Positions 1-8,432 of a DNA stretch of 64,000 nucleotides are shown piece by piece (the stretch's first letter is position 1; each line of letters begins with the position of its first letter). A program made the translations under genes and the position numbers. This stretch comes from Cohnella hashimotonis (GTDB lineage Bacteria; Bacillota; Bacilli; Paenibacillales; Paenibacillaceae). The stretch covers positions 930,001 through 994,000 of the forward strand of contig NZ_JAGRPV010000001.1 in assembly GCF_030014955.1 (NCBI RefSeq). Reading direction: 5' to 3'. The notes under the pieces were generated by a model. That model was not told the DNA's origin. It did no database searches and saw only the letters and a program-made list of their open reading frames with translations.

Positions 1-2
1 GC

Positions 3-173
3 TGCCTGCGGGAGCAACTGACGTATATATGCCGTTGTATCGGACGGGGAGAAGCGCCGACCGTGATCTCTTTTAGCGATGCCGTTCACGGCGTCGAGGT
101 CGCCGACGCGATCGTCGCCTCCTGCAAGTCGGGGCGTGAAGTGTCGTTAGAAGAGCCCGTCGTTCATGAATGA
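3..173 (+). CDS. Gfo/Idh/MocA-family oxidoreductase, C-terminal end (partial)
   Basis: The window opens inside a gene whose last 56 codons are readable, ending in TGA at 171-173. The stretch ISFSDAVHGVEVADAIVAS followed by CKSGREVSL is the usual C-terminal helix and tail of Gfo/Idh/MocA sugar dehydrogenases, where a late helix carries the G-x-x-V/A-x-x-I-x-x-S pattern. The family oxidises sugars or inositols with NAD(P) in the cytosol. The catalytic and nucleotide-binding parts lie outside the window, so the substrate cannot be given. The next gene starts 24 bases downstream on the same strand, so the two are probably one operon. Confidence 0.7.
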   Translation, partial: CLREQLTYICRCIGRGEAPTVISFSDAVHGVEVADAIVASCKSGREVSLEEPVVHE

Positions 174-197
174 TAGAGAAGGGGGCGCAAACGCAAA

Positions 198-1073
198 ATG
201 AAATTGATGACTTATGCAACGGATGAAGGACTAAGGCTGGGCGTCCGGACCAAGGACGGCGTAGTGGAAATTCCGCTGGCGGGGGACTGGCCGCGGACGA
301 TGGAGGCGCTGATCGCCGGCGGCGAACCGGTCGTCGGACGGATCGAGGCGCATGTGCGCGAAGCGGTCGGGACGGGCGCTATTTTGCGCGAAGAAGACCT
401 GACGTTCGGCCCTTGCGTGCCGAATCCGGGGAAAATCATTTGCGTCGGGTTGAATTATCGCGAGCACGCCGCGGAATCGAACATGAGCATCCCCGAATTC
501 CCCGTGCTATTCAACAAATTCAACAATGCCGTCGCCGCCCACGGACAGACGATTCCTTTGCCCGCATACGTAAAAGAAGGCGATTACGAGGTCGAGCTGG
601 CCATCGTGATCGGCCGGACCGCGAGCGGCGTATCCAAAGACGAGGCGCTGGATTACGTTTTCGGCTACTGCATCGCCAACGACCTGTCGGCCAGGGATTT
701 GCAGTTCAGGACGAATCAGTGGCTGCTCGGTAAAAGCCTGGACCATTTCTGTCCGATCGGCCCCTACCTGGTGACGGCCGACGAGGTCGGGAATCCGAAT
801 GACCTCGAACTGAGCTGCCGCTTAAACGGCGAAGTCCGGCAGCGTTCCAATACGTCGGACATGATCTTTTATTGCGACGAGCTGGTCAGCTACATTAGTG
901 AATATATGACGCTCAGCCCGGGGGACATCATTCTTACGGGAACGCCCCAAGGCGTCATTTTCGGCTACCCGACGGAGAAGCGCGAGTGGCTGAAGGACGG
1001 GGACGAGATCGTGCTTGCGATCGACAAGCTGGGCAGGCTGGAAAATCGGATGCGCGCCAGGACGGGGGAGTGA
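198..1073 (+). CDS. Fumarylacetoacetate hydrolase family protein
   Basis: A 291-residue cytosolic enzyme of the FAH superfamily, which hydrolyses, isomerises or decarboxylates beta-diketo or 2-keto acids using a bound divalent metal. An N-terminal domain of about 70 residues is followed by the FAH core from about residue 75 (KIICVGLNYREHAAE). The acidic metal ligands are visible in DYEVELAIVIG, and the family signatures GYCIANDLSARDLQ and LTGTPQGV follow in order. Length is normal for the single-domain bacterial family. A GAAGGGGG ribosome site lies 13 bases before the ATG. It sits between a sugar dehydrogenase end and a glycosidase-like gene that begins 8 bases after its stop, which suggests degradation of an oxidised sugar, for example a 2-keto-3-deoxy acid. 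The substrate itself is not shown by the sequence. Confidence 0.9.
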   Translation: MKLMTYATDEGLRLGVRTKDGVVEIPLAGDWPRTMEALIAGGEPVVGRIEAHVREAVGTGAILREEDLTFGPCVPNPGKIICVGLNYREHAAESNMSIPEFPVLFNKFNNAVAAHGQTIPLPAYVKEGDYEVELAIVIGRTASGVSKDEALDYVFGYCIANDLSARDLQFRTNQWLLGKSLDHFCPIGPYLVTADEVGNPNDLELSCRLNGEVRQRSNTSDMIFYCDELVSYISEYMTLSPGDIILTGTPQGVIFGYPTEKREWLKDGDEIVLAIDKLGRLENRMRARTGE

Positions 1074-1080
1074 GGCTGCC

Positions 1081-3780
1081 ATGATGCTGGAGCTGCGGAC
1101 GGATCCGGATCGACAAGCGCTTCCGACGCCTCATTTTCCTACGCGTATGCAGGCCGTCGTCTGGCGGAATTGGGGTTTGGTTCCGATCAAGCGACTGGCC
1201 TCGGTGCTCGGCGCTTCCGAAAAGCAGATCAAGGAAGTCGCGTCCGGCTTGGGACTCGAAATGTCGGCGACGGGAAACGAAGAGATATGGCTCAAGAGAG
1301 GCTACATTACGATCATTCGCGCCAATTGGCATTTGCTGCCGTTCGGACAGCTGCTTGAGCTGCTCGGCTGGACGGAGGCGCAGCTGGCTTTTACGCTGAA
1401 GGAGGACGATTTCCTCTGGATCAAGCTGGGCAGCTTCAAGCCGTGGATGGAGCCGGTCCGATACCGGCCATTGACTGCGGAGGAACAGGAGCTGACGCAG
1501 CAAATCCGGGAAACGGTCGCCGAGCAGCCGGATTTGCGGCGGGCCGGAACGGAATCGGGAACAGGAACGGCGTCGGGAGCAGGAGCGGCGTCAGGAACAG
1601 GATCGGCACCGGGAGCAAGGCTTGAAAAACCATTCGCCTTTCTCGATTACGGTCGAAAACCCGCTGCGCTGCATCAAGGTGAGCTTAGGGAACCCGCTCC
1701 GGGGGAGATTCGGCTGGACATCCCCTGGACGATCGAGGCGCCGGACGCCACTCCCATTCTCGAATCGGCGTTAGAGCGGTTCGCAACGAGGCATGAGCAG
1801 GTCTGGGGGACGAAGTGGAGCGTTCGTCGAAGTTCCGGTCGAGCACCCGAGGCGCCTGCGAATCCGGTCGTACGAATCGAGATCGCGGCCGATGCGTCCG
1901 TACGCTCCGAGGATCACGCGGTTATCGTGGAGGCGGACCGGATCACGATCCGGGCGGCGGCGGAGACCGGCATCATGCGGGGGCTGCAATGGATTGCCGG
2001 GCAGACCGGTCAAGGCCGGATTCCGTACCTGATGGCGGGAACGTACAGAAGGACGACCAAATTCGATTTGCGGATCATTTACTCGTACAGCGCCGTATAT
2101 GGAGACCCGCTTTTGACGCCGGAATCGGATCCTTACCCGGAAGACCTGCTGGAACGGCTGTCCGAGGCGGGCGTCAACGGCATTTGGCTGCAGAGCGTGC
2201 TCTACAATCTCGTTCCTTTGAACGGTCTGCCGGACGGAATGTCCGCGAATTGGGAAAAACGGATCGCCGGCTTGCGCCTGCTCGTAGCGCGCGCGGCGAA
2301 GTACGGCATCGGCGTTTATTTGTACTGCAACGAACCGCGTTCGATGCCCTTATCTTTTTTTGCCGACAAGCCCGATTGGCGGGGACATACGGAGGACGGC
2401 TCCGCGACGATGTGCACGTCTCACCCCGAGGTGCAGGCCATATTGCGCGACGGGATATCCCGGCTATTCGGCGAGGTTCCCGAACTGGCCGGCTTGTTTA
2501 CGATTACGATGTCGGAAAATTGGACGCATTGCTATTCCCGCGCGGTGAACGGAATCACCAATTGCCCTCGCTGCGCGCAGCGGAGGCCGGGCGAGGTGGC
2601 GGCGGAAGTGAACGGCATCATTGCCGAAGGCGCATTCCGGGTCAAGCCCGAAGCGCGCATTCTATGCTGGACGTGGGGATGGGCTTCCGGCTGGGGATGG
2701 ACGGAAAAAGAGATTGAATTCGCCATCGAAAAGCTGCCGGATAACGTCGTCGTGATGGCCACGAGCGAAGAGGCGATTCCGACGAGCGTCGCCGGCGTCC
2801 GGGGACGGGTCGCCGATTATTCGATGTCCGTCGTCGGACCGGGCGACAAGTCGCTGCGAAGCTGGCAAGCGGCGCAGGCCAGAGGGCTGCGCACGGCGGC
2901 GAAGGTCCAATTCAACAATACGTGGGAATGCTCGGCCGTGCCTTTCCTGCCCGTATTTCAACTGATCGAGGAGCACCTGGGCCGCTTGAACGAATCCGGC
3001 GTCACGGGCCTGATGCTGAGCTGGACGCTGGGCGGTTATCCTTCCCTGAATCTCGCGCTCGCGGCGGACTACTACTGGGATACCGATTCGCATGCCAGGC
3101 CTAGTATCCGCGAACGGATGGAAAACAAGTTCGGCAGCGCGGCGGGGCGAGCGATCGCCGACGCCTCGGCTGCTTTCGGCAGCGCGTTCCGGCAGTTTCC
3201 CTTCGATCTGGCCGTGCTGTATTTCGCGCCTCAAAACTTCGGGCCGGCCAACCTGCTTCATTTGAACCCGACCGGCTATGAGGCGACGATGATCGGCTAC
3301 CCTTACGACGATCTGAAGAGTTGGCGGGGGATTTATTCGGCGGCCCAATTCGCCGGCCAATTCAAGAAACTGGCGAGCGGCTGGAAGAAAGGACTGCGTC
3401 TGCTGGAAGCGGCGGGGAGGAAGCTTTCTCCCGGAACGGAGCGTGCTTATGACGAATTAATGACGGCTGCGACGGCTGCCTATCTTCATTTCTACAGCAC
3501 GTTCCTTCAGATTGATTTCGTACGGACACGCGACCGGTATGACGCCGCGAAAAGCCCGTCCGTCCGACTGAAGGCTTGCCGCAAGCTGATCGACATCGCG
3601 CGTGCGGAAGCCGGCAACGCCGGGCAGCTGCGCGAGCTTGTTGTCCGGGATTCCCGGATCGGATTCGAGGCCAGCAATCATTACTATTATACGGTTCAGG
3701 ATTTGCGGGAAAAAACGCTGAATTGCCGCAGCGTAATCGAGGAGCTTCAACGGATAGAACGACAGCTAAGCGATCGGTAA
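1081..3780 (+). CDS. Cytosolic glycosidase-like protein (GH20-type N domain, DUF4838-like barrel)
   Basis: A protein of 899 residues with no signal peptide. I chose the ATG at 1081, just after the FAH stop and preceded by GGGGGAG; an earlier in-frame ATG at 1015 would overlap the FAH gene. Residues 1-120 contain a possible helix-turn-helix (IKRLASVLGASEKQIKE). Residues about 154-180 are a low-complexity Gly/Ser/Thr/Ala linker. Residues 210-320 look like the non-catalytic alpha/beta domain placed before GH20, GH84 and GH67 barrels. Residues 320-680 form a TIM-barrel-like domain with ITMSENWTHCYS (Glu479-Asn480) and a CPRC pair at 495-498, similar in layout to DUF4838 proteins. The rest is helical. 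A hexosaminidase- or glucuronidase-like role is inferred; the catalytic residues are unproven. It closes the operon. Confidence 0.65.
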   Translation: MMLELRTDPDRQALPTPHFPTRMQAVVWRNWGLVPIKRLASVLGASEKQIKEVASGLGLEMSATGNEEIWLKRGYITIIRANWHLLPFGQLLELLGWTEAQLAFTLKEDDFLWIKLGSFKPWMEPVRYRPLTAEEQELTQQIRETVAEQPDLRRAGTESGTGTASGAGAASGTGSAPGARLEKPFAFLDYGRKPAALHQGELREPAPGEIRLDIPWTIEAPDATPILESALERFATRHEQVWGTKWSVRRSSGRAPEAPANPVVRIEIAADASVRSEDHAVIVEADRITIRAAAETGIMRGLQWIAGQTGQGRIPYLMAGTYRRTTKFDLRIIYSYSAVYGDPLLTPESDPYPEDLLERLSEAGVNGIWLQSVLYNLVPLNGLPDGMSANWEKRIAGLRLLVARAAKYGIGVYLYCNEPRSMPLSFFADKPDWRGHTEDGSATMCTSHPEVQAILRDGISRLFGEVPELAGLFTITMSENWTHCYSRAVNGITNCPRCAQRRPGEVAAEVNGIIAEGAFRVKPEARILCWTWGWASGWGWTEKEIEFAIEKLPDNVVVMATSEEAIPTSVAGVRGRVADYSMSVVGPGDKSLRSWQAAQARGLRTAAKVQFNNTWECSAVPFLPVFQLIEEHLGRLNESGVTGLMLSWTLGGYPSLNLALAADYYWDTDSHARPSIRERMENKFGSAAGRAIADASAAFGSAFRQFPFDLAVLYFAPQNFGPANLLHLNPTGYEATMIGYPYDDLKSWRGIYSAAQFAGQFKKLASGWKKGLRLLEAAGRKLSPGTERAYDELMTAATAAYLHFYSTFLQIDFVRTRDRYDAAKSPSVRLKACRKLIDIARAEAGNAGQLRELVVRDSRIGFEASNHYYYTVQDLREKTLNCRSVIEELQRIERQLSDR

Positions 3781-3822
3781 GCGTGTCTGCTTCGTTTGCT
3801 ACAGTTAGCCGCGACCCACCGC

Positions 3823-3855
3823 CGCCCGCCGCCGAAAACGCGGCGGGCGATTTTT
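3823..3855 (+). terminator. Rho-independent terminator
   Basis: A perfect 10-bp GC stem (CGCCCGCCGC paired with GCGGCGGGCG) with a 7-base loop is followed by ATTTTTAC. It ends the three-gene operon above it. Confidence 0.85.
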
Positions 3856-3924
3856 ACATATAAGGAAACCTTTAAACCCTGCCCGGCGTCTAATCAAGAG
3901 TGAACGTCATCGACGAAAGGATGA

Positions 3925-5406
3925 ATGCAATTGCCAATATTAAATAAAGGACTGATGGCGCTGCTCACGGCCGCGCTGCTGCTGCCGGCCGGCGCGTCCG
4001 CGGCGAGCCCGGGCAGAGCGGTATCCGCGACGGCCGCGGCAACGTCGTCCGAGGTCGGCACCGTCGCTTCCACGGCTTTTGTCCAAGTCGTCGCCGGGGA
4101 ATATTATTCGACCGCCCTCCGTGCAGACGGCACGGTATGGGCTTGGGGACGGACGCTGTTCGGCGAGCTCGGCGTCCTGGAGTCCCGCGTCACGAGCGAG
4201 ATCGACAGGCCGGTCCGGCTCTCGGGATTGCCGGCGATCGCCGCGATCTCGACGAACGGCGCCGGCACGCAGACGGGCGTCGCGACGGACGGAACGATCT
4301 GGGAGTGGGGCTCGAGAGGCGCTGTGCAGGGCGGCACGACGCTGCCGACGAAGATTCCCGGCCTGCAGAACGTGAAGGCGGCCGTTCCGGGATTCGCTCT
4401 CAAGAAGGACGGCACATTGTGGAGATGGACCTACGAGCCGCAGGCAGGGGACAAGCCCAGGATCGTAGTCGCGCAGATCGCGGGAACTTATCGCTTTGCG
4501 AGCATGATCGCCGCGGGTAATCTCGTCTATGCGCTCGACGGCGCAGGCGCCGTCTGGGGCTTCGGGTCGATCCGGAAGCTGGACGGCAGCGGGCTTGCGT
4601 TCTTGACCCCCGCGCGTCTCGCAGGCTTTTCGGCGATGAAGCAGCTGTCCGCCTACCAGGATCGCCTCGTCGGCGTCGATACTTCGGGCCGGGTATGGCA
4701 GGCGCAGTTGGACTTTGAAGCGCTGTACCAGCAGGCCAGTCCCGGGCCGATGAAGGTAAAGGGCAAGCCGGCGCGGATCGCGACTTCGCTGAAGGCCGAG
4801 GAGGCGGAGATCGCGAACTTCGACGCCGTGCTGATCCGAACGTCAGGCGGCGAAGTATGGTCGACGAACAAGTGGCTGACCGGCACGGCAGGAAAGATAA
4901 GCGGCTGGTCGGGCATTCGCGAGATCGCCGCCGGCTATCATCACGGTCTGGGAATCGATGCCAGGGGCAAATTGTGGGGCGTCGGCGGGAATCAATGGTT
5001 CGAAGCGGGATCGGCTAACGTGAACGACGCGCGGATGCTGTACAGGCCCGCGCCCGTGCTGCCGGCAATCGGCGTGATGATCGACGGCAAGCCGCTCTCG
5101 ACGGCCTTTCCTGCCGTGATGGAGAACGAACGCCTCCTTGTCCCGCTGAAGGACACCCTGAAGGCGCTCGGCGGCACCTTGAAGGTGAATGCGGACGCCA
5201 CGTTTGAACTGACAGTCGGCCGTTCCACGGCCGTCATCAATCTTCGCTCGCCTGAGGCGGAGGTGGACGGGCAAAAGTTCATGCTGCCGCAGCAGCCGTA
5301 CACAAGGCTGGGCGCTGTCATGGTGCCGGCCGCTTTGCTGAAACAAATGGGCGTAGCGGTCTCCTGGAATTCCAAGCTGGCGGAGCTTAGCATGAGCCGG
5401 CCGTAG
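3925..5406 (+). CDS. Secreted RCC1-repeat protein with copper-amine-oxidase-N domain
   Basis: A protein of 493 residues with a signal peptide (a hydrophobic run of alanines and leucines ending near ASAASP, residue 28). From about residue 55 to 365 it has degenerate RCC1-type beta-propeller blades, each with the pattern hydrophobic-x-x-DG-x-VWxWG, as in STALRADGTVWAWG and GVATDGTIWEWG. About seven blades can be recognised. Residues 375-490 are a copper-amine-oxidase N-terminal (stalk) domain, seen in MIDGKPL, LLVPLKDTLKALGG and the closing repeat with VMVPAALLKQMGV. These domains are common in exported Paenibacillus proteins and are usually not enzymes. The start at 3925 follows CGAAAGG. The partner is unknown; a surface or wall-binding scaffold is the likely role. 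Confidence 0.8.
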   Translation: MQLPILNKGLMALLTAALLLPAGASAASPGRAVSATAAATSSEVGTVASTAFVQVVAGEYYSTALRADGTVWAWGRTLFGELGVLESRVTSEIDRPVRLSGLPAIAAISTNGAGTQTGVATDGTIWEWGSRGAVQGGTTLPTKIPGLQNVKAAVPGFALKKDGTLWRWTYEPQAGDKPRIVVAQIAGTYRFASMIAAGNLVYALDGAGAVWGFGSIRKLDGSGLAFLTPARLAGFSAMKQLSAYQDRLVGVDTSGRVWQAQLDFEALYQQASPGPMKVKGKPARIATSLKAEEAEIANFDAVLIRTSGGEVWSTNKWLTGTAGKISGWSGIREIAAGYHHGLGIDARGKLWGVGGNQWFEAGSANVNDARMLYRPAPVLPAIGVMIDGKPLSTAFPAVMENERLLVPLKDTLKALGGTLKVNADATFELTVGRSTAVINLRSPEAEVDGQKFMLPQQPYTRLGAVMVPAALLKQMGVAVSWNSKLAELSMSRP

Positions 5407-5429
5407 GCGGCTAATCAAACAAGCATAAA

Positions 5430-5459
5430 ACAGGGACCGGGCGTTTGCCCGGTCCCTGT
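5430..5459. terminator. Bidirectional terminator between convergent genes
   Basis: A perfect 13-bp inverted repeat (ACAGGGACCGGGC / GCCCGGTCCCTGT) with a GTTT loop lies midway between the stop of the RCC1 gene and the stop of the opposite TraB gene. It can serve both strands, although the T-run is weak. Confidence 0.85.
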
Positions 5460-5478
5460 CGTGCATATGGCCGCCCGA

Positions 5479-6759
5479 TTAGAGCTTGGTGACCGTATAA
5501 CCGTCGTTTTTCAGCCGCGTAATGATGCCGTCGTCGCCAAGCATATGAAGCGCGCCGACGATGATCATGCGGGTGACGTTCTGGTCGTCGTTCAGGTAAG
5601 CTTCGATCTTGCTGGACATCGTCAGGTTGCGGTCGAGGACCAGCGCTTTGTAATACTCCTGGTCTTCGGCGGAAGCCTTGACGAGCGCGCGGAGCGCGTC
5701 TTCGTCGCCCGTGACCCACATGCGCGTGAGCGCATCCATCTCGCCGCTGCTGCTCGCGCTATAAGCGTTGATCGCTTCCTGGAGCTGCTCTTCCTGCAGC
5801 GTCGGGGAGAAGCGATCGAACAAGGCCAACTGGCTCTCGGCCGATTCCAGCGGCACGATCAGCTTATTGTCCGAGACGGCTTTCCCCATGAAGTAAGCGT
5901 CAATGCCGAGGTTGGCCTGGTATTCTTCCGACGCGGTCGGAATCGATTGGGCGACGACCCAGGGCTCGTATTGATCGAACGTATTTGTCGGCATTTCGTT
6001 CGCCTTGAGAATGTCGACGAGCGCCTGATACGTTTCCGGGGATACGTGATCCTTGAGCGTCGTTCCGTCCTTGTACATGCCTTTGTCCGCAATCAGCTTT
6101 TCGATCGATTCATCGTCGGTCTTGGTCAGATCGACTTCGACGCCCAGATACTGCGACGCCTTGTACGCGGCTTCGATCTGGGCGCGCAGCGGATACATCT
6201 GCGCCTGCGCGACGTGGATGGAGCCGAGCAGGTAGACCGTGTTGCCGTTTTTCTCGGCCTTCCACAGGAAGCCGGTGCTTCCGCCGGGCTGGCCAAGCGG
6301 CGTCAGCGAGACCGCGTTGTTTTTTGCGTCCCAGGTCACCTTGTAGCCGATCGCTTCGGCAACGAAGCGCAGCGGGACATAAGTCGTACCGCGAATGATG
6401 CGCGGAGGCACGTCTAGAGATACGACCACGCCGTTGACGACCGCAGTGCGATTGCCCGCTTGAAGCGCGAAGGACAATCCGCTTTTCGTTCCCATGACCG
6501 ACTGGCTTTTGGCATCCCAGTTCAAAGCGACGCCCAGCTTTTCAAGCAGCGGGCGCACCGGCACGAGCGTCGTCCCGTTTTCCACCATCGGAACGCCTTG
6601 CTTGAACTGCACGGCCGCGCCGTCCATCCAGACACTGACAGGCTTGGCAGCGGCCGAAGCCGCGCCGGAGAACACGCTTACTGCCAGGATGAGAGAAAGA
6701 AATAGTGCTCCGATCTTTTTCAACTTCACAACACTCCTGTCCGTCTGATTAGGTCGCAC
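5479..6759 (-). CDS. TraB/GumN family protein with copper-amine-oxidase-N domain
   Basis: A 426-residue exported protein. A signal peptide occupies about residues 10-38 (LFLSLILAVSVFSGAASA). Residues 40-150 are a copper-amine-oxidase-N domain in two halves (GTTLVPVRPLLEKLGVALNWD and GTTYVPLRFVAEAIGYKVTWD). From about residue 165 to the end is a TraB/GumN domain with its two conserved histidine motifs, LLGSIHVA near the start and VGALHMLG near the end. The family resembles erythromycin-esterase-like and Tiki folds and is suspected to contain metal-dependent proteases; the biochemical role in Firmicutes is unsettled. It faces the RCC1 gene, which carries the same stalk domain, and is divergent from a metallopeptidase. 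Confidence 0.88.
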   Translation of the reverse strand: MRPNQTDRSVVKLKKIGALFLSLILAVSVFSGAASAAAKPVSVWMDGAAVQFKQGVPMVENGTTLVPVRPLLEKLGVALNWDAKSQSVMGTKSGLSFALQAGNRTAVVNGVVVSLDVPPRIIRGTTYVPLRFVAEAIGYKVTWDAKNNAVSLTPLGQPGGSTGFLWKAEKNGNTVYLLGSIHVAQAQMYPLRAQIEAAYKASQYLGVEVDLTKTDDESIEKLIADKGMYKDGTTLKDHVSPETYQALVDILKANEMPTNTFDQYEPWVVAQSIPTASEEYQANLGIDAYFMGKAVSDNKLIVPLESAESQLALFDRFSPTLQEEQLQEAINAYSASSSGEMDALTRMWVTGDEDALRALVKASAEDQEYYKALVLDRNLTMSSKIEAYLNDDQNVTRMIIVGALHMLGDDGIITRLKNDGYTVTKL

Positions 6760-6920
6760 GACCCGTTTTAAATGATAAAACTTTAATCCTACCTGAATGT
6801 ATACAAAATTAGGAAGAATGAAACATAAGAGATTTGGCCCCGTTCCAGGGACATGGTGCGGATTCTCAGTTGCGGAAGGCGGGTTCGCCGGGTATAGACG
6901 TATAAGCGGTCCGCAATGAC

Positions 6921-6949
6921 TTACAGACAGACGCGCTATATTCTAAAAT
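6921..6949 (+). promoter_or_regulatory. SigA-type promoter of the zinc metallopeptidase
   Basis: TTACAG and TAAAAT are separated by exactly 17 bases and lie 31 bases before the start codon. A GCAGGAGGAAC ribosome site follows. Confidence 0.55.
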
Positions 6950-6980
6950 AGTCGACCGATCGAGGCAGGAGGAACCCGAT

Positions 6981-7811
6981 ATGCAATGGCAGGGAAGAAG
7001 AGGCAGCGCGAACGTGGAGGACCGGCGGGGCATGAGCGGCGGCGGCAAGCTGGTTGGCGGCGGCATCGGCGGAATTATCGTGCTGGTGATCGCGCTGCTG
7101 TTCGGCGGCGGGGATTTGGGAAGCATTTTGAACAATATGACGGGCACGACGACGAGCTCCGTCAGCGATACGCCATACCAGGGCAGTCAGGAGGAAGACG
7201 AACTCGCCCAGTTCGTGTCGGTGGTGCTCGCGGATACGGAGGACGTCTGGTCGCAGCTGTTTGCGGAAAAAGGACTCACGTACGAGGACCCGAAGCTGGT
7301 GCTCTATAACGGCAGCGTACAGTCCGCGTGCGGCACGGCGGGGTCGTCCGTCGGCCCCTTCTATTGCCCGGGCGACCACAAGCTGTATATTGATCTCAGT
7401 TTCTATGACGAGCTCAAGACGAAGTTCCAGGCGCCGGGCGACTTCGCCATGGCTTACGTCATCGCGCACGAGGTCGGGCATCACGTACAGACGCTGCTCG
7501 GCACGACGAACATGGGCGCCAAGCAGTCCAACGCCCAATCCGTGCGTACCGAACTTCAGGCAGACTACTTCGCGGGCGTGTGGGCGCATCATGCGCAAGA
7601 TATGAACGTGCTGGAGCAGGGCGATCTGGAGGAAGCGATCAAGGCGGCCAGCGCGGTGGGCGACGACACGCTGCAAAAGAAGGCGCAAGGCTACGTCGTG
7701 CCGGAGAGCTTCACGCACGGCAGCTCCGAGCAGCGGATGCGGTGGTTCAAGAAGGGCTTCGACAGCGGCACGATCGAGGGCGGAGACACGTTTAGCGCCA
7801 AAAATCTGTAG
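6981..7811 (+). CDS. YpfJ-type neutral zinc metallopeptidase
   Basis: A protein of 276 residues of the putative neutral zinc metallopeptidase family. A short polar N-terminus (MQWQGRRGSANVEDRRG) is followed by one glycine-rich membrane segment at about residues 25-48, so the catalytic domain is expected outside the membrane. The family signature CGTAGSSVGPFYCPGDHKLYID is present in two pieces, and the HExxH motif is VIAHEVGHHVQ, with His163, Glu164 and His167. ELQADYFAGVW, starting at Glu191, supplies the probable third ligand. Length is typical. The substrate is unknown for the family. It is monocistronic and has its own promoter. A wobble-rich hairpin at 7843-7870 may terminate it, but this is weak. 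Confidence 0.92.
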   Translation: MQWQGRRGSANVEDRRGMSGGGKLVGGGIGGIIVLVIALLFGGGDLGSILNNMTGTTTSSVSDTPYQGSQEEDELAQFVSVVLADTEDVWSQLFAEKGLTYEDPKLVLYNGSVQSACGTAGSSVGPFYCPGDHKLYIDLSFYDELKTKFQAPGDFAMAYVIAHEVGHHVQTLLGTTNMGAKQSNAQSVRTELQADYFAGVWAHHAQDMNVLEQGDLEEAIKAASAVGDDTLQKKAQGYVVPESFTHGSSEQRMRWFKKGFDSGTIEGGDTFSAKNL

Positions 7812-7961
7812 GCTGCTGGAAGTTGCGGGAAGTTTGAGCGAGGGCTGCCGGGAACTTCCGGCGGCTCTCTTCCTGATTAGGGCGGCGGCGCATCGAAGAC
7901 AGGAGTGAGTGCGGTTGGCGTGCCGAGGCTTTACGGAAGTTTGGCGGGGCGGGGTGGGCCC

Positions 7962-8128
7962 GCCTGCCGTCCTCGCTCTGCCTGCCGTCCCCGGCCTTAC
8001 CCGCCTGCCGGCCCCGCCCCGCCTGTCGGCCCCGGTCTGTCTGCCGGCCTCGCCCCGTCTGCCGGCCTCGGTCTGTCTGCCGGCCTCGGTCTGTCTGCCG
8101 GCCTCGCCCCGCCTGTCGGCCTCGGTCT
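7962..8128. repeat. 18-bp GC-rich tandem repeat, about nine units
   Basis: Units follow the consensus GYCTGYCGGCCYCGSYCY, with the cleanest copies between 8040 and 8128 and decayed copies at the left end. The plus strand is almost free of adenine, which gives strong strand asymmetry. It could expand or contract by slippage. There are no spacers, so this is not CRISPR. Confidence 0.8.
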
Positions 8129-8146
8129 TGCCCGCCCCCGTCCGAA

Positions 8147-8432
8147 AACCTGCAAATATACACGTATTTCCTGCCGGCTCGCGACACTTGATGAAATACC
8201 TGCAAATGTGCAGGTAAAAGCAAAGGGCAAGCCTGAAAATTCAGCTGATGAAGGAAAATAACTGCACCTGAGCATCTTTTGTGCACAAAAGGGTCGACAT
8301 TGGCAAAAAAAGATGGATGTGTGCAGGTATTTGCGGTGGAGAAGCGGCTCGGGGCACGATTGCGGGATCATAGGGACGGTTGTCGGATGAGCCATAGTCA
8401 GGCGTTCGGCGCGAACCGAGTTTCGCATATCC
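8147..8432 (+). repeat. Dispersed intergenic repeat, copy A
   Basis: This stretch matches 19919-20196 along its whole length with scattered substitutions. Shared landmarks in order are an ACTGCA/ACCTGCA word, CGACTCGCG-type bases, TGATGAAATACCTGCAAAT, a GCAGGTAAA palindrome partner, GCTGATGRAGGAAAATA, GCATCTTTT, ACAAAAGGG, AAAAAGATG, a second TGCAGG, TGTCGGAYGAGC and AGGCGTTC. Short palindromes such as CCTGCAAATGTGCAGG suggest structure in RNA. There is no open frame with a ribosome site. Confidence 0.8.

Noticed and set aside
1015..1080. Earlier start for the glycosidase-like gene
   Set aside because: It would overlap the end of the FAH gene out of phase, and its codons have no family similarity.
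5461..6417. 318-codon plus-strand frame
   Set aside because: Antisense of the TraB gene; the TraB motifs on the other strand are unambiguous.
7962..8128. Possible CRISPR array
   Set aside because: Units are contiguous with no unique spacers, and no cas genes occur.
7905..8261. 118-codon proline- and leucine-rich open frame
   Set aside because: It is the translation of the 18-bp tandem repeat and reads equally well in other frames, so it is not a gene.
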